A stretch of DNA of 64,000 nt from Zygnema circumcarinatum (lineage: Eukaryota; Streptophyta; Zygnematophyceae; Zygnematales; Zygnemataceae), in the NCBI GenBank assembly GCA_037447605.1, contig CM074814.1, forward strand, positions 1,661,207 to 1,725,206, given 5' to 3'. The notes below the pieces were generated by a model. That model was not told where the DNA came from and did no database searches. It worked only from the letters and a program-made list of their open reading frames with translations. Shown here piece by piece: positions 15,670 to 27,172 of the stretch (position 1 is its first letter; each line of letters opens with the position of its first letter). A program made the translations under genes and the position numbers.

Positions 15670-17416
15670 ATGGTGGACAGTTGTCCCATCCCTGGCAGCA
15701 AGCCTGCGGCGCCATGGCCAGACTGCGGCTGGCCGGGGTATCCGCACCACGCACTTCCCAGCCGGTCGCCATTTCTACAGCCGGAACGCCCACCTTGTCT
15801 TCCTCAGTTTCCGCCATGGATGCCATATTGCCAATGCCAGCAGCATCCTCCTTCCGCTCCTAATGGTTCCCAACACTCAAACTACTCAACATGCTGCTGT
15901 ATCCCCCACTGTCCGCCTTCTCCTTCCTTAAATTTTGCTTGTCCTTTGACTCTGCATCCTGTGCATTCACCCTACCTTCCGCAAGGTTTATGGAGACATG
16001 ATACAATCCCGCCATACCCGCCAGGATGCTATGCTGCACATCCCATACATCACGCACTAGGCTGTCTCCCTCCTCCGCCGCCCTATCCATGTTGCTGGGA
16101 ATCCCGCCCGGCCTACTGTTGCAGGGAATGGTCTATTGCCTCTCCTTACGTTGGTCCTTTGACGCCATGGTTCCAAGAAAAGCAAGGTGTCTACGCAGTT
16201 CCTTCAGGAACGTGGAAGCCATACGAGGCCTCTGAAATTGAAAGGTAATGCACATACCTTTTTTTTTTTTTTAGTTGTTTCTTTATGACACCATTTTAAC
16301 GGTGAAAGGGTAATTGCATATGGGCTTCCTTGTCTTGTACTCAGTTTTATAGAATGCGGACCGCAAAAAAGTGTGTCCTAATTGCCGCTCGTCTCTTTTC
16401 TGGAGTTGCTTCTATTTCGCGTGTAAGGACACTGCAAGTAGCTTCAAGAATGCTAAGCAGTTGCATACCTCGGTGTGGTGATCAACCTAAATGCTGCCAT
16501 TTGCACTGTTTTGCTAGTTTTGTCTGCAATACTTGTGACTACACTTGAGAATGGGAGGCCTTCTTGACCATCGCAACTCTCAGAACACGGACAAAACGTC
16601 ACTTCCTTCCGTCGCTTTTCTATTCCTGCTTTCTCCTTTTTTTGAGTTTGCTTTCTCAGCAATCTGTGATGGGATCGAAAGCAGTACGAGGTGAAAATGT
16701 TTCCTCTGAATTGACAGCTAGAAGTCTCGCACACTCGGTGCATCATTGCCGTTCGTTTGTCGACACATGCTTTTGACACCATCAACAATTCATTCTCTAT
16801 GCTTCGTGGCAAGTCGATACCAATTTGCCGAGGGTCTTCTTCCTGCAGATGGTTCAGAACCTCAGTGGACGTTTTGTATTTAAAGTCCTCAATTGATAAT
16901 GGTCTAGGGAGGCTTCCGTTCTGCGAAATGTGTTGTCTACATTATTGCAGGCCTTCTGGAGGAGAGGCTTCACAGGTTCCAATTGAAGATCCGGTGGAGA
17001 GAGGAGTTGAGCTAGAGCAACAAGACGATCAGAAATGTGTAGATGTAACAGAAGGGGTCGGTGAAGAGGATGTGCCAGATGAGGATGAGGAAGAGGAAGA
17101 CGAAGGAGAGCTCGTGTTGACGGATGAGTGGATCGAGTTTTTTGCGCGTTCAGAAGCCAAGCGGCAAGAAAGTGAGTGGCATACATTCTCTTTTGAAGCT
17201 TCTCCACTGCAGTCGAGGCAGAGTGTCATATTTGAGACAGGTTTCTTGCAGAGGCTTCTGAATTATTGGTTGCATGTGGTTGCAATTCCCTCGTTTAGTC
17301 TTTTCCTTGTCAACTGAACACATGCTGGCTGCAAGTTGTGTGCAGGGAAGAAGCAGCGAAGGCGGGAAGCGAAGTTAGCCAGAAGGGCTGTTCGTCAGAC
17401 ATCTTCACTGGAATGA
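15670..17416 (+). CDS. Unknown protein: proline-rich N-terminus, acidic middle, basic DEW-motif C-terminus
   Basis: Family not recognised. Exons 15670-16244, 16951-17171 and 17346-17416 join in consistent phase to give 288 aa. Residues 1-190 are rich in Pro, Cys, His and Tyr (for example WMPYCQCQQHPPSAPNGSQH and LPPPPPYPCCWESRP). Residues ~210-245 are strongly acidic (DEDEEEEDEGE). There follows LTDEWIEFFARSEAKRQER and a basic tail KKQRRREAKLARRAVRQ. The short DEWxxFFxxSE motif followed by a basic helix looks conserved rather than random. Other frames over exon 1 are interrupted, so the 192-codon open frame is the best choice, but its compositional bias leaves some doubt. Shares a 306-base divergent promoter with MED25. 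Confidence 0.65.
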
Positions 17417-17745
17417 AACATGAACCAGGCTAATCTTGTCATGTTTGTAGCTAAGTAGATTTCAATTTCTGCCTATGCAGAAATGTGGAGTCCCTTTGTT
17501 CGACGACTCCATGACCACAATAAAATCACCATGTTTGGCAATGCATGACGTTTTCTTTGCACTTCCACGTAAGCATATCGGCCTTCCAGTTCTTGGTTTT
17601 CACATATGACTGATTGTCAAACCCTTGGCAGTGAATACAAAGGATTTATTCGAAGGATGAAAACAGAAGGGGTATAGTACAGGTAAATTCAGCATCCTGC
17701 TGTTGGACACTCCACTTCACAATCCTACCTGTTTTGACATCCTCT
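17417..17745. other. Convergent intergenic region
   Basis: Lies between the 3' ends of the proline-rich unknown (+) and the GST (-). AATAAA-like strings occur around 17518-17524. Nothing else recognised. Confidence 0.5.
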
Positions 17746-20255
17746 TCAAGGGAGAGCCTTGTTCTCATTGATCGCTTTTGCTACTTCTGAAGATGCTGTA
17801 TTGTCTGCATACCGCTTGTAAGTGGGCCGCAGCTTTTCCTTATCTTGAGTGGTTGCTTTCACACTTGGAACATCAACTACAGCTGCCGCCCACTGGTTGA
17901 ATCTGAGATACTCGGAAGTGTCAGGCATCGTGAACCCGCGGTAGAACGCAAGAATGTCATGTCTTATAATCCATGGCACCAGAGTGATGTCCTGCATTTC
18001 AAAAAACGTATGTGTGAGAAACACGAATTGAGCAACTATATAGACTCTTGGGAGCAGTTTTTGAAATTTTGAGAAGCGAGCAAGCAGCAAACAGGCAATA
18101 AAGAAAGGGTAGTGATATTTCCACCCCTTTTTTGGATCCAAACACCCCTTCCCGGCCGGGTAGATTTCAAAAGGGATTAAAAACAGAAAATGCTTTTTTC
18201 ACACCTTTTTGGAATCGATACCCACCTTCTTCCGTCGGCTGATTTTATTTGCTAACCAAGGAAAATGATACCCCGTCACCGCATTTTGGAATACTGTATC
18301 CCGCCTCCCTGAAATTTTTTTTTGAGGGAAAGAAATATCTGCCTGCCCGAATCCGCTCGGAGCGGAAGATCCGTCCCCCACGAGATCGTACGCGGGTGTC
18401 CGTCCTTCACACGTGTGTGTCAATCGCATCTGTCAATTTCCCTCGCAGATCGCACCACTGCAGATCACCGTTCGATCTGCAGCCGGGCTCGATCTTAGCG
18501 AATGGAAAGCGCCCACGAGTCCCGTCAAAGCCAAACCGCACGTGCGAGTGCGCGCGTCCCTCGGCCCGAGATCTCGTCATTGTTACCTCCCAGCCAATCA
18601 ACATCTTCCACGTGTTACATTTTGACGTGGAAAATTTTGATTGGTTTAAGATCTTAATGTACGAAATTTTGGGTTCCTCAAGTTGCGACCGTACGACATT
18701 TGTACGGACATACTTTTGAGAGGACTTTGGCGGGATACGTGGGCCCGTGCCATGCGCTGTGACCGAGCCCGGCTGCAGATCAAATAGTGATCTGCCGTGT
18801 GGCGATCTGCGAGGGAATCGACGGCGGCGATTGACCGCACGCGTGAAAAAAATCAGGTAGGCGGGATATTCAAATTGGGTGACGGGTTATCATTTTCCTT
18901 GTTTCGCAGAAATAAAATCTGCCGATGGAGGGTGGTATCGATTCCAAAAAGGTGTGAAAAAAGCATTTTCCGTTTTTAATCCTTTTTGAAACCTGCCCGG
19001 CCGGGAAGGGGTGTTTGGATCCAAAAAAGGGGTGGAAATATCACTACCCTAAAGAAATACTATGATGAACTGCCAGTCCGTTGTACACTCACAATTTCTA
19101 TGTCTTAGTTTGAACTGACTCCTACACAACTGAGCTCACCACCATGGAAAAGGTCGGCCCCATAAAGAATGGCCCCTGGCTGCTCAGTTTGGCCATAGCC
19201 TCTGAGGGAGTTCGATAGGCCTCCAGCAAGTCTTTGCGAGCCTCCTCTTGCCCCTCCTTGTCCTGTCTCTGGAGATACCTGGCAATACCGAAGCAGCCAA
19301 TACAACTGAATTTCAAGCATACTCAATTCCTTACATTCTGAATGTGCAGATCTGTAGCTAATGATTTGTCAGTTAGATGAAGCGTTTGCCAAATAAATGT
19401 ACAAATGCGGTTTGCTTCGTGAATGGGCTGCACATACTCTTCTTTGAATCAGAGGGACGAAAAAATGGAACGAGTCGGCCCTACAAATGCTCTTCACACA
19501 TCGACGTTTGAAATTGAAAGGCGTGAATGGATGTTGGACACATTTTCTATTTGACCGAATTGACATCTTCACCTCTGGTCGACAATGCATGAGAAGAGTT
19601 GATGACTGCACAAGATAAAGCAGTAGTTCATGTAAAATCCTCCAGAAGGTTTTCTGAAGTGAGAATTTCTGAGCCTATCGTACCGACCCTCTCCCCTGGC
19701 CGGCTGAATCAAACAACATGTAGGGGAGTGTTTTAAGAGGAGTCACGAAACTCCAAGGGTGCATATTGACACACCTGTAAAAGGTAGGCACCACCTTCCT
19801 GTTGACGAAGTCGCACCAAATTCGAGCAACCGCTCGATCATAGGGACCTCTGGGAAGCAGATGGCGGGCTCCATCGCCATTGGTGAAGGCTTCGTCAATG
19901 TACTCCAAGAGCACCATGGACTCATAAACGGCCTTTCCGTCATGGTCCATGCAGGGCACCAGGCCGCGCGGATTCACTGCCATGAGCTCCGGCGGTTTGG
20001 CATACGGATCAACCTCAATGTACTGCACACAGTCAGCAAACTCAATCAGAGAGCGTTTTCTCGTGATCGAGCACCCGTCTCGTTCTGACTTATATCTTAG
20101 TCGAAACAATTTCAGGAAAGTAAATCAATCACCTGGTATTCAATCCCCTTTTCCTCTGCAGCAATCCATGCTCTCTGAGCGAACGGGCAGAACCACGCAG
20201 AAAACAGCTTCACGCCGCTCTTGGAGACGTCTACTCCATTCCTACATGTCGCCAT
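17746..20255 (-). CDS. Cysteine-type glutathione S-transferase (omega/lambda-like)
   Basis: Thioredoxin-fold transferase or thiol reductase using glutathione. Exons 20255-20133, 20022-19775, 19278-19140, 17991-17746; phases agree and give 251 aa. The N-terminal domain has VKLFSAWFCPFAQRAWIAAE: the CPF(A)Q motif puts a catalytic cysteine where tau/phi GSTs have serine. NPRGLVPCM supplies the cis-proline and ESMVLLEYIDEAF the glutathione-binding Glu-Ser. The C-terminal helical domain includes RAVARIWCDFVNRKVVPTFY, GPFFMGPTFSMVD and PWIIRHDILAFYRG. Start is the first ATG after an in-frame stop. No signal or transit peptide is obvious, so cytosolic location is inferred. Intron 3 (17992-19139) carries a 943-bp foldback transposon. 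The precise GST class is uncertain. Confidence 0.93.
18107..19049. mobile_element. 943-bp foldback (long terminal inverted repeat) DNA transposon in GST intron 3
   Basis: Ends are GGGTAGTGATATTTCCACCC and its exact reverse complement, and both arms stay inverted-complementary for roughly 300-400 bases with small indels (GGATCCAAACACCCCTTCCC, CACACCTTTTTGGAATCGAT and CCCTCGCAGATCGC all occur in both arms). Flanked by the identical 8-mer TAAAGAAA at 18099-18106 and 19050-19057, the expected target duplication. No transposase frame inside, so non-autonomous. 8-bp duplications suggest hAT-like or another 8-bp superfamily; this is inference. Confidence 0.93.
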
Positions 20256-20609
20256 GGCTGCTGCTTCTCTTCAGCCCGACCACGTCTCCTGCAGCAGACG
20301 CCCTTGCAACGCGAGTCTCTCCTCTCCGGGGCCGCAAGAGAGGCTCCTCGGGAGGACTGAGAGGGCGCACGCCATGCTCGCAGGCGGGGAGGTCCGCCAT
20401 GGCACGCGGCAGCTCTGCTTCGCGAACACATGGCGGGGGGCGCACGGCTTTGGGCTTGCCATGTGGCAAACCACAGCTAAGCGTTTGGTCATGGCATGCA
20501 CCTGCATGGGTGCTGAGGGCCATTTAGGATTTGTAGGGGCTTAAGGTTTTTAGGGCGGGCGGCGAGTTGGGTATAGATAGGCAGGAGTGAGGAGGGGAAG
20601 GGGAAGTAC
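20256..20609. other. GST promoter and 5' region
   Basis: Upstream of the minus-strand GST. Several overlapping open frames exist in both strands but an in-frame stop separates the 20507-20271 frame from the GST start. GC-rich; no repeat identified. Confidence 0.45.
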
Positions 20610-20952
20610 CATTGATCTCACGATGGCGGGGCCATCAAATGTACATGGACAAAATCAGCATGGGGAACCACGAGGAACTGGTCGCAAACAAGGAGTAAGT
20701 GGCTGGCGTTTGGGCAGCTTGGGTCGCTTGTTGTGCAAGGGACGCGCGTGGGGCCGGCGGTTTGTATGGAGGTTGCAGCCACACAAATCGTTCACGGGAC
20801 CTTCGCGACTGCTTCTAGGGAGGCCTGCGTTGTTGAGCTTCGGCTTCTCAGTTTTTTATTTTGTGCTTAGGTCCTTTGCGGCCAGTTCTTCGTGGTTCCC
20901 CATGCTGATTTTGTCATGTACATTTGATGGCCTCGCCATCGTGAGATCAATG
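20610..20952. mobile_element. 343-bp inverted-repeat element (MITE-like), best copy of a dispersed family
   Basis: Left end CATTGATCTCACGATGGCGG is mirrored by CCTCGCCATCGTGAGATCAATG at the right end. The arms are about 80 bases, covering CATCAAATGTACATG, AAAATCAGCATGGGGAACCA and AACTGG(T/C)CGCAAA. No clear target duplication. Related fragments lie at 3233-3301 and 63260-63418. No coding capacity for a transposase. Confidence 0.85.
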
Positions 20953-21429
20953 AAGCAGCTCTTGCTCTTTGTTCAGGAGACCGCGTGTCATCTTGACGCG
21001 AATTAGGGTTGAGGGCGATGAAGGCGAGCAACACGACACTCATGTCAGGGTCGAGCCGTCATCGATTTCGATCCACTGCGGGCGGTCCTAGGTTAACCCG
21101 GCTTTGAGGTTTGGGAGCGCTCCGTTGATCCCGGTTCGTCTGTCCTACGTGGCGCCAGGCCGGGCGGGGCCAGTCTACCATTCCACCCGCCTCCCTCCCT
21201 TCCTCCCTTCCTCCCTTCCTCCCTTCCTCCCTTCCTTCCTCCCTCCCTCCCTCCTGGAGGCGGGCGTTCCTCTGCTCGGGGAGGACCGAGGCCACAGGAC
21301 CGGACCGGACCGGACCGGACCGGACCGGACCCGCGCTCTTCGAACAAGAAGGGAGGAGAGGCGGAAACAAAAATGCTCCCAAGGAGTCGAGTCAAAAAAA
21401 GAAGTCGAACTCAAGTCGACTCGGAGGAA

Positions 21430-21602
21430 TGGCCGCGTGCATGGCCCCATGCCCCATGCCACGGCCGCGTGCATGGCTCCATGCCCCATGCCCCATGCCA
21501 TGGCCGCGTGCATGACCCCATGCCCCATGCCACGACCGCGTGCATGACCCCATGCCCCATGCCACGACCGCGTGCATGGCCCCATGCCCCATGACATGGC
21601 CG
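21430..21602 (+). repeat. 32-bp minisatellite, five units
   Basis: Units begin GGCCGCGTGCATGGCCCCAT (or GACCGCGTGCATGACCCCAT) and end CCCCATGCCAC. Four units are 32 bp and one is 39 bp through an extra CCCCATG. Each unit is self-similar through the CATGGC/GCCATG motif. Confidence 0.9.
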
Positions 21603-22669
21603 CCCCCCGATCTGGCGGCGATTCATGGCCACTAAATCGGGCGGCCGGCCCTGCGCCACGCCGCTCTCCGCCCGGCCGCCCGCCCGCCCGCGTCCCGCCG
21701 CGGCACGGCACGGCACGCGCCTGCCAGCCAGCCAGGCGCGGCTCGGCCGACCCGCCGGCCGCGCCGCCCCCAGAGGACCAGGGAGGGAGGGGCCCGCCAC
21801 TTGCCGGAATGGCGGGCGGGCGGGCGGGCGGGCGGGTCCGGCCACGTGGCGCGCCCTCGCGCGTCCCTGCGTGTCCCGGCGCATCCCGCCGCCGCTGTTG
21901 TCGGCGCTCGTCCAACCTTCCGCTTTGAAGGACGCGTCTGTCCGTACTATTCGTACCGTACCCATTTAAGATTTTTACCGTACAGTAAGTACGGGCTGCG
22001 CAAAGGAAGCCTAACCGTGTCGCGACACGCCCGCATGGCGCCAGAATCCGCATTTAGATCTCCTCGAATCTCGCACCGTCCGTATGGCCGCGCACGGGCT
22101 CGCTGTCGGCGCCGCCGGCCTCTGATTGGCTCCGCCATTTGCTGACGCGCGGAACCCGGCACCGGCCAGCCCCTGCCGGCCGGTCAGGCGGGCCCGTTCG
22201 TACATGGAGGCACGCGGCCCACGCAGAGTCATATCCGCCCGCGCCTCCGACAAAACGGCCGCCCGGATATTTGCCACGCTTTAAAAGCGCACGACCACGC
22301 CCGCCCGGCGGATCCGCACGTGTGACGTCGGCGGATTGGCGTCGCCTGGGGACGGCGCGATGCCGCGTACCGGTGAGGACGGCCACGTGGCAGGCCGGCT
22401 AGCGCGAAATGGGTTCGTCCGGGCGCCTTCAAGCGAGGGCAGGGTCGCGCCACGTGGCAGGCGGCCAGGGCGGGCCGGGGGGGGGGGGCGCTGCCCAGAG
22501 ACCGCGGCAGGCCCCCGTTCACACGACGACGCTCGGCAGCACGGAACGGCAGGCACGTTGAACGGTGACGAACTTCGGTTCTATGTTCCAGGCGCCTTAA
22601 CTGATGCGGCCGTACCGTTCCATGCACCCAGGCGGCACGCCAGTTGGCAGGGGAGTCATGGCGGCCGGG

Positions 22670-22790
22670 GGGAGGGAGGGTGGCAGGACGGGGGAGGGGG
22701 GAGGGGGGAGAGGGAGATGGAGAGGGAGAGGGAGAGAGGGAGAGAGGGAGAGGGAGATGGGGAGGAAAGGTGAGGGTGGAGGGAGGGAGG
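22670..22790 (+). repeat. GGGAGA/GGGAGG purine tract
   Basis: About 120 bases of almost pure purine on the plus strand with GGGAGAGGG and GGGGGAGGGG blocks. The spurious Arg/Gly/Glu-rich frames over it are artefacts. Confidence 0.8.
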
Positions 22791-23181
22791 GTAGTGGAGG
22801 CCGAGCAGGCAGCACCAAGGCGGCTGTGATGGGACAGAAGATGGGAAAGGAGGGCGCGCTGCAGAGGATGGATCTGGAAGGAGGAGGGAGGTGCAGATAG
22901 GAGCAGGAAGGCGAAAGGGTGTTGGAATGGAGAGGGTAGGGAGTGACAACAGGAATAGGCAGGCGAGGGCGGAAGAGTACAGGTGAGCTTGATGCCTTGG
23001 CAATTGCAGGGGAAGGGCCGCAATGTAGCTGAAATATGCACTAGCAGTGGTCGAACTCTAGGGCTTGGCAGAAGGGTGCTGATCCGGTCCTCTGCAGGCT
23101 AGCTCCGGCGCAGATTAGGGCAGAGCCTATGCAATTGGGAGAGGATTAGCCAAGGGCTGCTACGGAGAGGGTGATTGTGTG

Positions 23182-23212
<31 letters not shown>

Positions 23213-23909
23213 TTCAGTCGAAAGCAGCAACTTACTCACATTTAGACGACTGGGCAGAAGAGAAGATGATATATGAATGGAGTTTTCTATTTAAGTTGAA
23301 ATGCAAAATGTTCGACCATAGAACTGAGTGTTTTACACCACCTGTGCGTACGACGTCTGTTCTATTGAAAGGAGAGACTGGGTTGGACATCTCCGATGTT
23401 AGAATCAGAGCAGAAAAGTCAGGTTTGCAGGTTTTTTTGATGTAGGAGCTTGAAGTCTCACATACATTGCTCCTCCCGGAGTTTGCATATGAGAAAAAAA
23501 TCGGCAGAGTCGCAGCAAGCATCTGGAGTCTGTTGGCGATACTTGAAAAACTGCAGCAGGCCCGATATGTGAAGCAGTGTGAGCAGAATGGAGAGCCTGA
23601 AAAGACAGATGGAAAGAAGTCCTTGTCCTGCACAGAACCTATTTGATGTAGACGTCATATTTGACAGAACTGCACTGCGAAATGCCAAGCCCCCCCATCC
23701 TCCCCCTCCCCCACCCCCTCCCCCTCTTCCTCTCCCTCTCTCTTCCCCCTCCCCCGCCTACCAACGCACATTTGGTGGGTCCTATTGAGGAGCCTCTAGG
23801 TTGCTGTGATATTTGACTCATCAAGTATTGATTGACAAGTGGTCGGCTCTCATGATGTGCTGCTGTAACATTTATCAGGAAACCGTGTATATTGCATATT
23901 TGTAGATTT

Positions 23910-26060
23910 ATGGCTTCAAAGGAGATGGAGGATACAAATGTCGGGTGTTTCAAAGCCATGGCGAGGAAGTTGGGCAATTCATCCCTTGACCCCGGATGGC
24001 GAGCAGGAGCAGAGTTTCCTCATGTGAGTTTACCTTTGTTCAAGCCAGGCATTCTTGACTGCTATGCTACATCCAATAACCTTCTACAAAATTGTATTAT
24101 TTGTTAAATCGTATGCAGACAGTTGTCGCAGTGAAAGCACTTGCAACAGTTTGTGTGACAGTGAACAGATTTGTGGCTATTCGAAGGTGATTAGATGAGC
24201 TATTTTGCAGTTCCCTATTACTCGCAATTCTTTCCACGCTATTCGCCTGTGTTCTCAGATTTGGTTACTGACCTGTGCCTGGTTGGGAGGTGCAGGAAAT
24301 TCGGCGACATCAGAGCTCAAGGAGGCGGAGTTTGGATGAACGCTTATGGGGCTTCCACAAGGTGCGCCTCTATGTGTTATCTTCGTCTTTCCTCCTTTCT
24401 CCCTTCCCATCCTTATTTCCTGACTTTCTCCTTCAAACCATCTGTCTGGCCTTGTTTGCACTCCCTGGTATAAGTAGCCTTCCCTTTCCCTCACGCGCTC
24501 TCTCTTTGTTCCTTTTCTCCATCCATTTCATCGCCCCCTTTTCTGCCTATCGCTCCTTGTTTTTCTCTCTCCCCTGCTTTAACTTGCCACCTCTGATTCC
24601 GTTCTGCCTCTCCACTTCTCCCTCCAGTCCTCGCTCTTCCGTCCCGTCACTTCCTCATCCGCGCCTACCTTCTCTCCCACTGCTACTCTCGTCCTTTCAT
24701 CCTGCTCGCTACTATCACATCCCTTGTTTACCCTTCTTAACCTCAGATGTTCCTCCTGCTATCTCTCCCCCTCTCCCGCTCCCAACTCTCCATTTATCTC
24801 TCCATTTTCCTCTCCTCCAACCTTCTGCTGGCTTACCAAAAGCTATATAAGCACCTGAGTAGGCCTCCTCTATAATTAAATCTTTGGCCCCTCTTAGAAC
24901 CGTCACCAAAGCACTCTTGTCCCTTGCTATATACAGACCCATCCCTCGGAGAGTCGAAGTGTACCGGAAATTAAGCCGAAGGGGCATCCTGGTCACCGAA
25001 CAACCTCTTCTCTTGGAGACTCCAAGCTGCAAATTGAGCTGGAGGAGAAGTCCACACCCTCACCTTCTCTCTCTACCCCTCCTCCAGAATCTCCCTTCCC
25101 GGAATCCTCTCAAAGTGAGCTCTCTCCATGGAGCACATCATCAGGACAGCCTCACATGTCTGCAGCAGACTCTTCATCAGGGGAAGATCTCTCTGCGGAT
25201 CGGGACGGTCCAAGCAGTTCGAAATCTTGGAAGAAAGGCACAGACAATGTACATAGCTCTGCTCTGGAAGGGATTGAGGTACGGGAAAGAAGTGGTGAGA
25301 ACCAAACCTTAGCAGAATATAAGGTAGAGTGGTCGGATTTCGACAGATACGGTATTGATATCGACCTCTTTGTGGGACACAGCAGATTGCCTCCTGTAGA
25401 CATAATCTGCCACACAGGTCTGCTTCAGTCAGCTTCTGAGCAGGAAACGGCGGCTATGGTAGCGGAGGCACAGAAGGCAGAAAGGGAGAACTCCGGGGCT
25501 GCTGAGAGAGATGAGTTGGCTGCCACTACAGACAGTCTGCATACAGCAACAGGGATCGGGAGATACTCGTACAACTTAGTGGGGGCAAGGGCAACAGGTA
25601 CGAAACCATAGCCTCTGCTACTCTCATCGGATGTCCTTCTCTCACCCTCTATGCTTGTCTTGAGTTGCAGGAGCTGAATTTCTGATGTCTGCATGATATT
25701 CTGTGCCTCTGCAATAATGCAGATGGAATAGGATCGGAGTCGTTAGACCGATTCGGATCCTCTCTTGCTCGGACTCTGAGCACAGAGATGGGAAAAGAAG
25801 GCGGACCGTCGCCACTTGTCCGGTCGTGGTCTCTCTCAGCCAATCCAAAGTGGCGGGCAGGGCAGGGAGAGCTCCCTCCCTCCTTCCAAAATCCGCAGAC
25901 CCAGAAAACGCTCAGCCCTCTTAGGCACCCTCGTCGAATAGTGGGTTTGGACAGGCCGCCTGACTCCCCAAGAAGGACAAGGAGTGGGGTGGTGAAGTCA
26001 CTCACAAGATGGCTATCAGGGCCGGTAGATTATGGAGCTGGACTGACAGTTAAGGAATGA
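23910..26060 (+). CDS. Unknown 405-aa Ser-rich, probably disordered protein
   Basis: Family not recognised. Four exons in agreeing phase: 23910-24023, 24296-24361, 24898-25597, 25723-26060. The N-terminus is MASKEMEDTNVGCFKAMARK; exon 2 contains EIRRHQSSRRRSLDERLWGF; exon 3 is Ser/Pro/Glu-rich (SPSLSTPPPESPFPESSQSE, AADSSSGEDLSADRDGPSS) with one more structured stretch KVEWSDFDRYGIDIDLFVGH and DIICHTGLLQSASEQE; exon 4 has SLDRFGSSLARTLSTEM and a basic C-terminus RRTRSGVVKSLTRWLSG. No membrane segment. The exon 3 acceptor (TCTTAG at 24892-24897) follows a long pyrimidine-rich intron; the start Met is the least certain point. It might be a regulatory or scaffold protein, but nothing in the sequence shows a function. 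Confidence 0.6.
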
Positions 26061-27172
26061 GGACTTGCCGCATAAGGAGGCACTCTTCGAAGGAGCAAAG
26101 GTGAGGCTCGTGATTGAGAATTCAGGGGATTTGTAGCATTGTGTGGCAGGGAAGGCAGAAGACCCGTGTGAACATGGCCGTCTCTCGCTCTCGTACTTGC
26201 TCTTTCTCTCTCTCTTTCTCTCTCTCTCCCTCTCCGTCCCTTGACTATGCTGCCATGTGTGCTATGGATAGGATTTGAAAGGGGAAGTCGTGGAGGTTGG
26301 CCTTTAGGTCACCCTCCACCTGGTCTGAAACTAGGTCCAATATCAGCCTGTTGTTTAAAAATGTCATGGGTTTTGGCTGAGTCTTATAAAGATTTAAGGG
26401 TCAGCGTCTTAGAGAGGGGCAGCTTCCAGTCGACAGGTTCAAACCCTGCCAATCCAATTTTAGGCCAAATTGAGACCCCAGGACACCACTAGTTGGAGGT
26501 CGTCCAGCATCTCCAGAAGAGGACCTCCGAATTTTTGAATGCCAATATTTTGATACCTACAGGATGCAGTACCCGAACTCAATTTTAGGAAGATAACTTC
26601 TTATAGTAAAGGCATGCATGTCTGTACAATGCCGACCTGAGACTATGGGTTGGTGACTTAGCCAAACAACTCATAACTTATAAAAGTCAGAGGCCCTTCA
26701 AACCATAGGAGCAAGAGTTCCATATTGTGATAATGCCATGTTCCTGACCTTGGCAGACTCTTCTACCAACCTATGGTCGAGTATTGAGTCACTGCTGCTT
26801 CAGTAGAGTGAGGGCTCTCTGATGAATAATGAAGATGCTGTGGTGTTCTATGTCATTGTTGCGGAGGGAGAGTTTCAAATGCAATAACAGCAGGAAAAAA
26901 GTGTCGTCAGATCTCTCTCTTTCCAGCTCATGACTCGAGCCACAAGCCGGCCCTAGAAACAGCCACTAAGGTCGCCGATGTGTGACGTGACACATGTTCA
27001 ATCTCTCTGTCGATGGCAGTCTCAATTACATTCGTCTGATATGCAATTTCAAGTTATCCCGATATATCGACTTTATATCGTATCGAGAATGCGATATCAT
27101 TCAAAGTTTTGGCACTCTCGGCGGTTTACACGTGTTCAAATCGCAGCGGCGGAAGGGCAGTGACACGACATA
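26061..27172. other. Intergenic region with pyrimidine microsatellite
   Basis: 26178-26240 is a CT-rich microsatellite. 26371-26455 has weak A-box and B-box-like strings (GGCTGAG and GGTTCAAACCC) but no foldable tRNA. No protein-like frame recognised. Confidence 0.5.

Larger units (their letters stand above)
20953..23909. other. GC- and repeat-rich region before the 405-aa gene
   Basis: 21183-21255 is a CCCTTCCT pyrimidine repeat, 21299-21330 a CCGGA pentamer array, and 21430-21602 a 32-bp minisatellite. 21600-22560 is exceptionally GC- and CpG-rich with G-box-like CCACGTGGC motifs and two GTACGG clusters (21940-21995). 22670-22790 is a GGGAGA purine tract, 23190-23211 a GA dinucleotide run, and 23691-23760 a C/T tract. 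Long open frames here on both strands have repeat composition and are not supported as genes. Probably promoter, 5'UTR and untranslated leader exon of the downstream gene. Confidence 0.5.

Noticed and set aside
20271-20507. N-terminal extension of the GST
   Set aside because: It is in frame with the GST start but ends in a stop codon before it.
21430-21602. CRISPR-like array of regular repeats
   Set aside because: Units are directly tandem without unique spacers; a eukaryotic minisatellite.
21175-22053. 292-codon minus-strand open frame
   Set aside because: Runs through a minisatellite and CpG-rich DNA, is rich in Arg/Gly/Ala/His-Gly-Met repeats and overlaps equally long frames on both strands; no protein family features.
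22229-23041. 270-codon minus-strand open frame
   Set aside because: Pro/Ser/Leu repeats arise from the GGGAGA purine tract; no conserved motif or splice context.
26371-26455. tRNA-like or SINE-like A/B box pair
   Set aside because: GGCTGAG and GGTTCAAACCC resemble internal promoter boxes, but the T-stem has a mismatch, no acceptor stem pairs, and no anticodon arm can be drawn.
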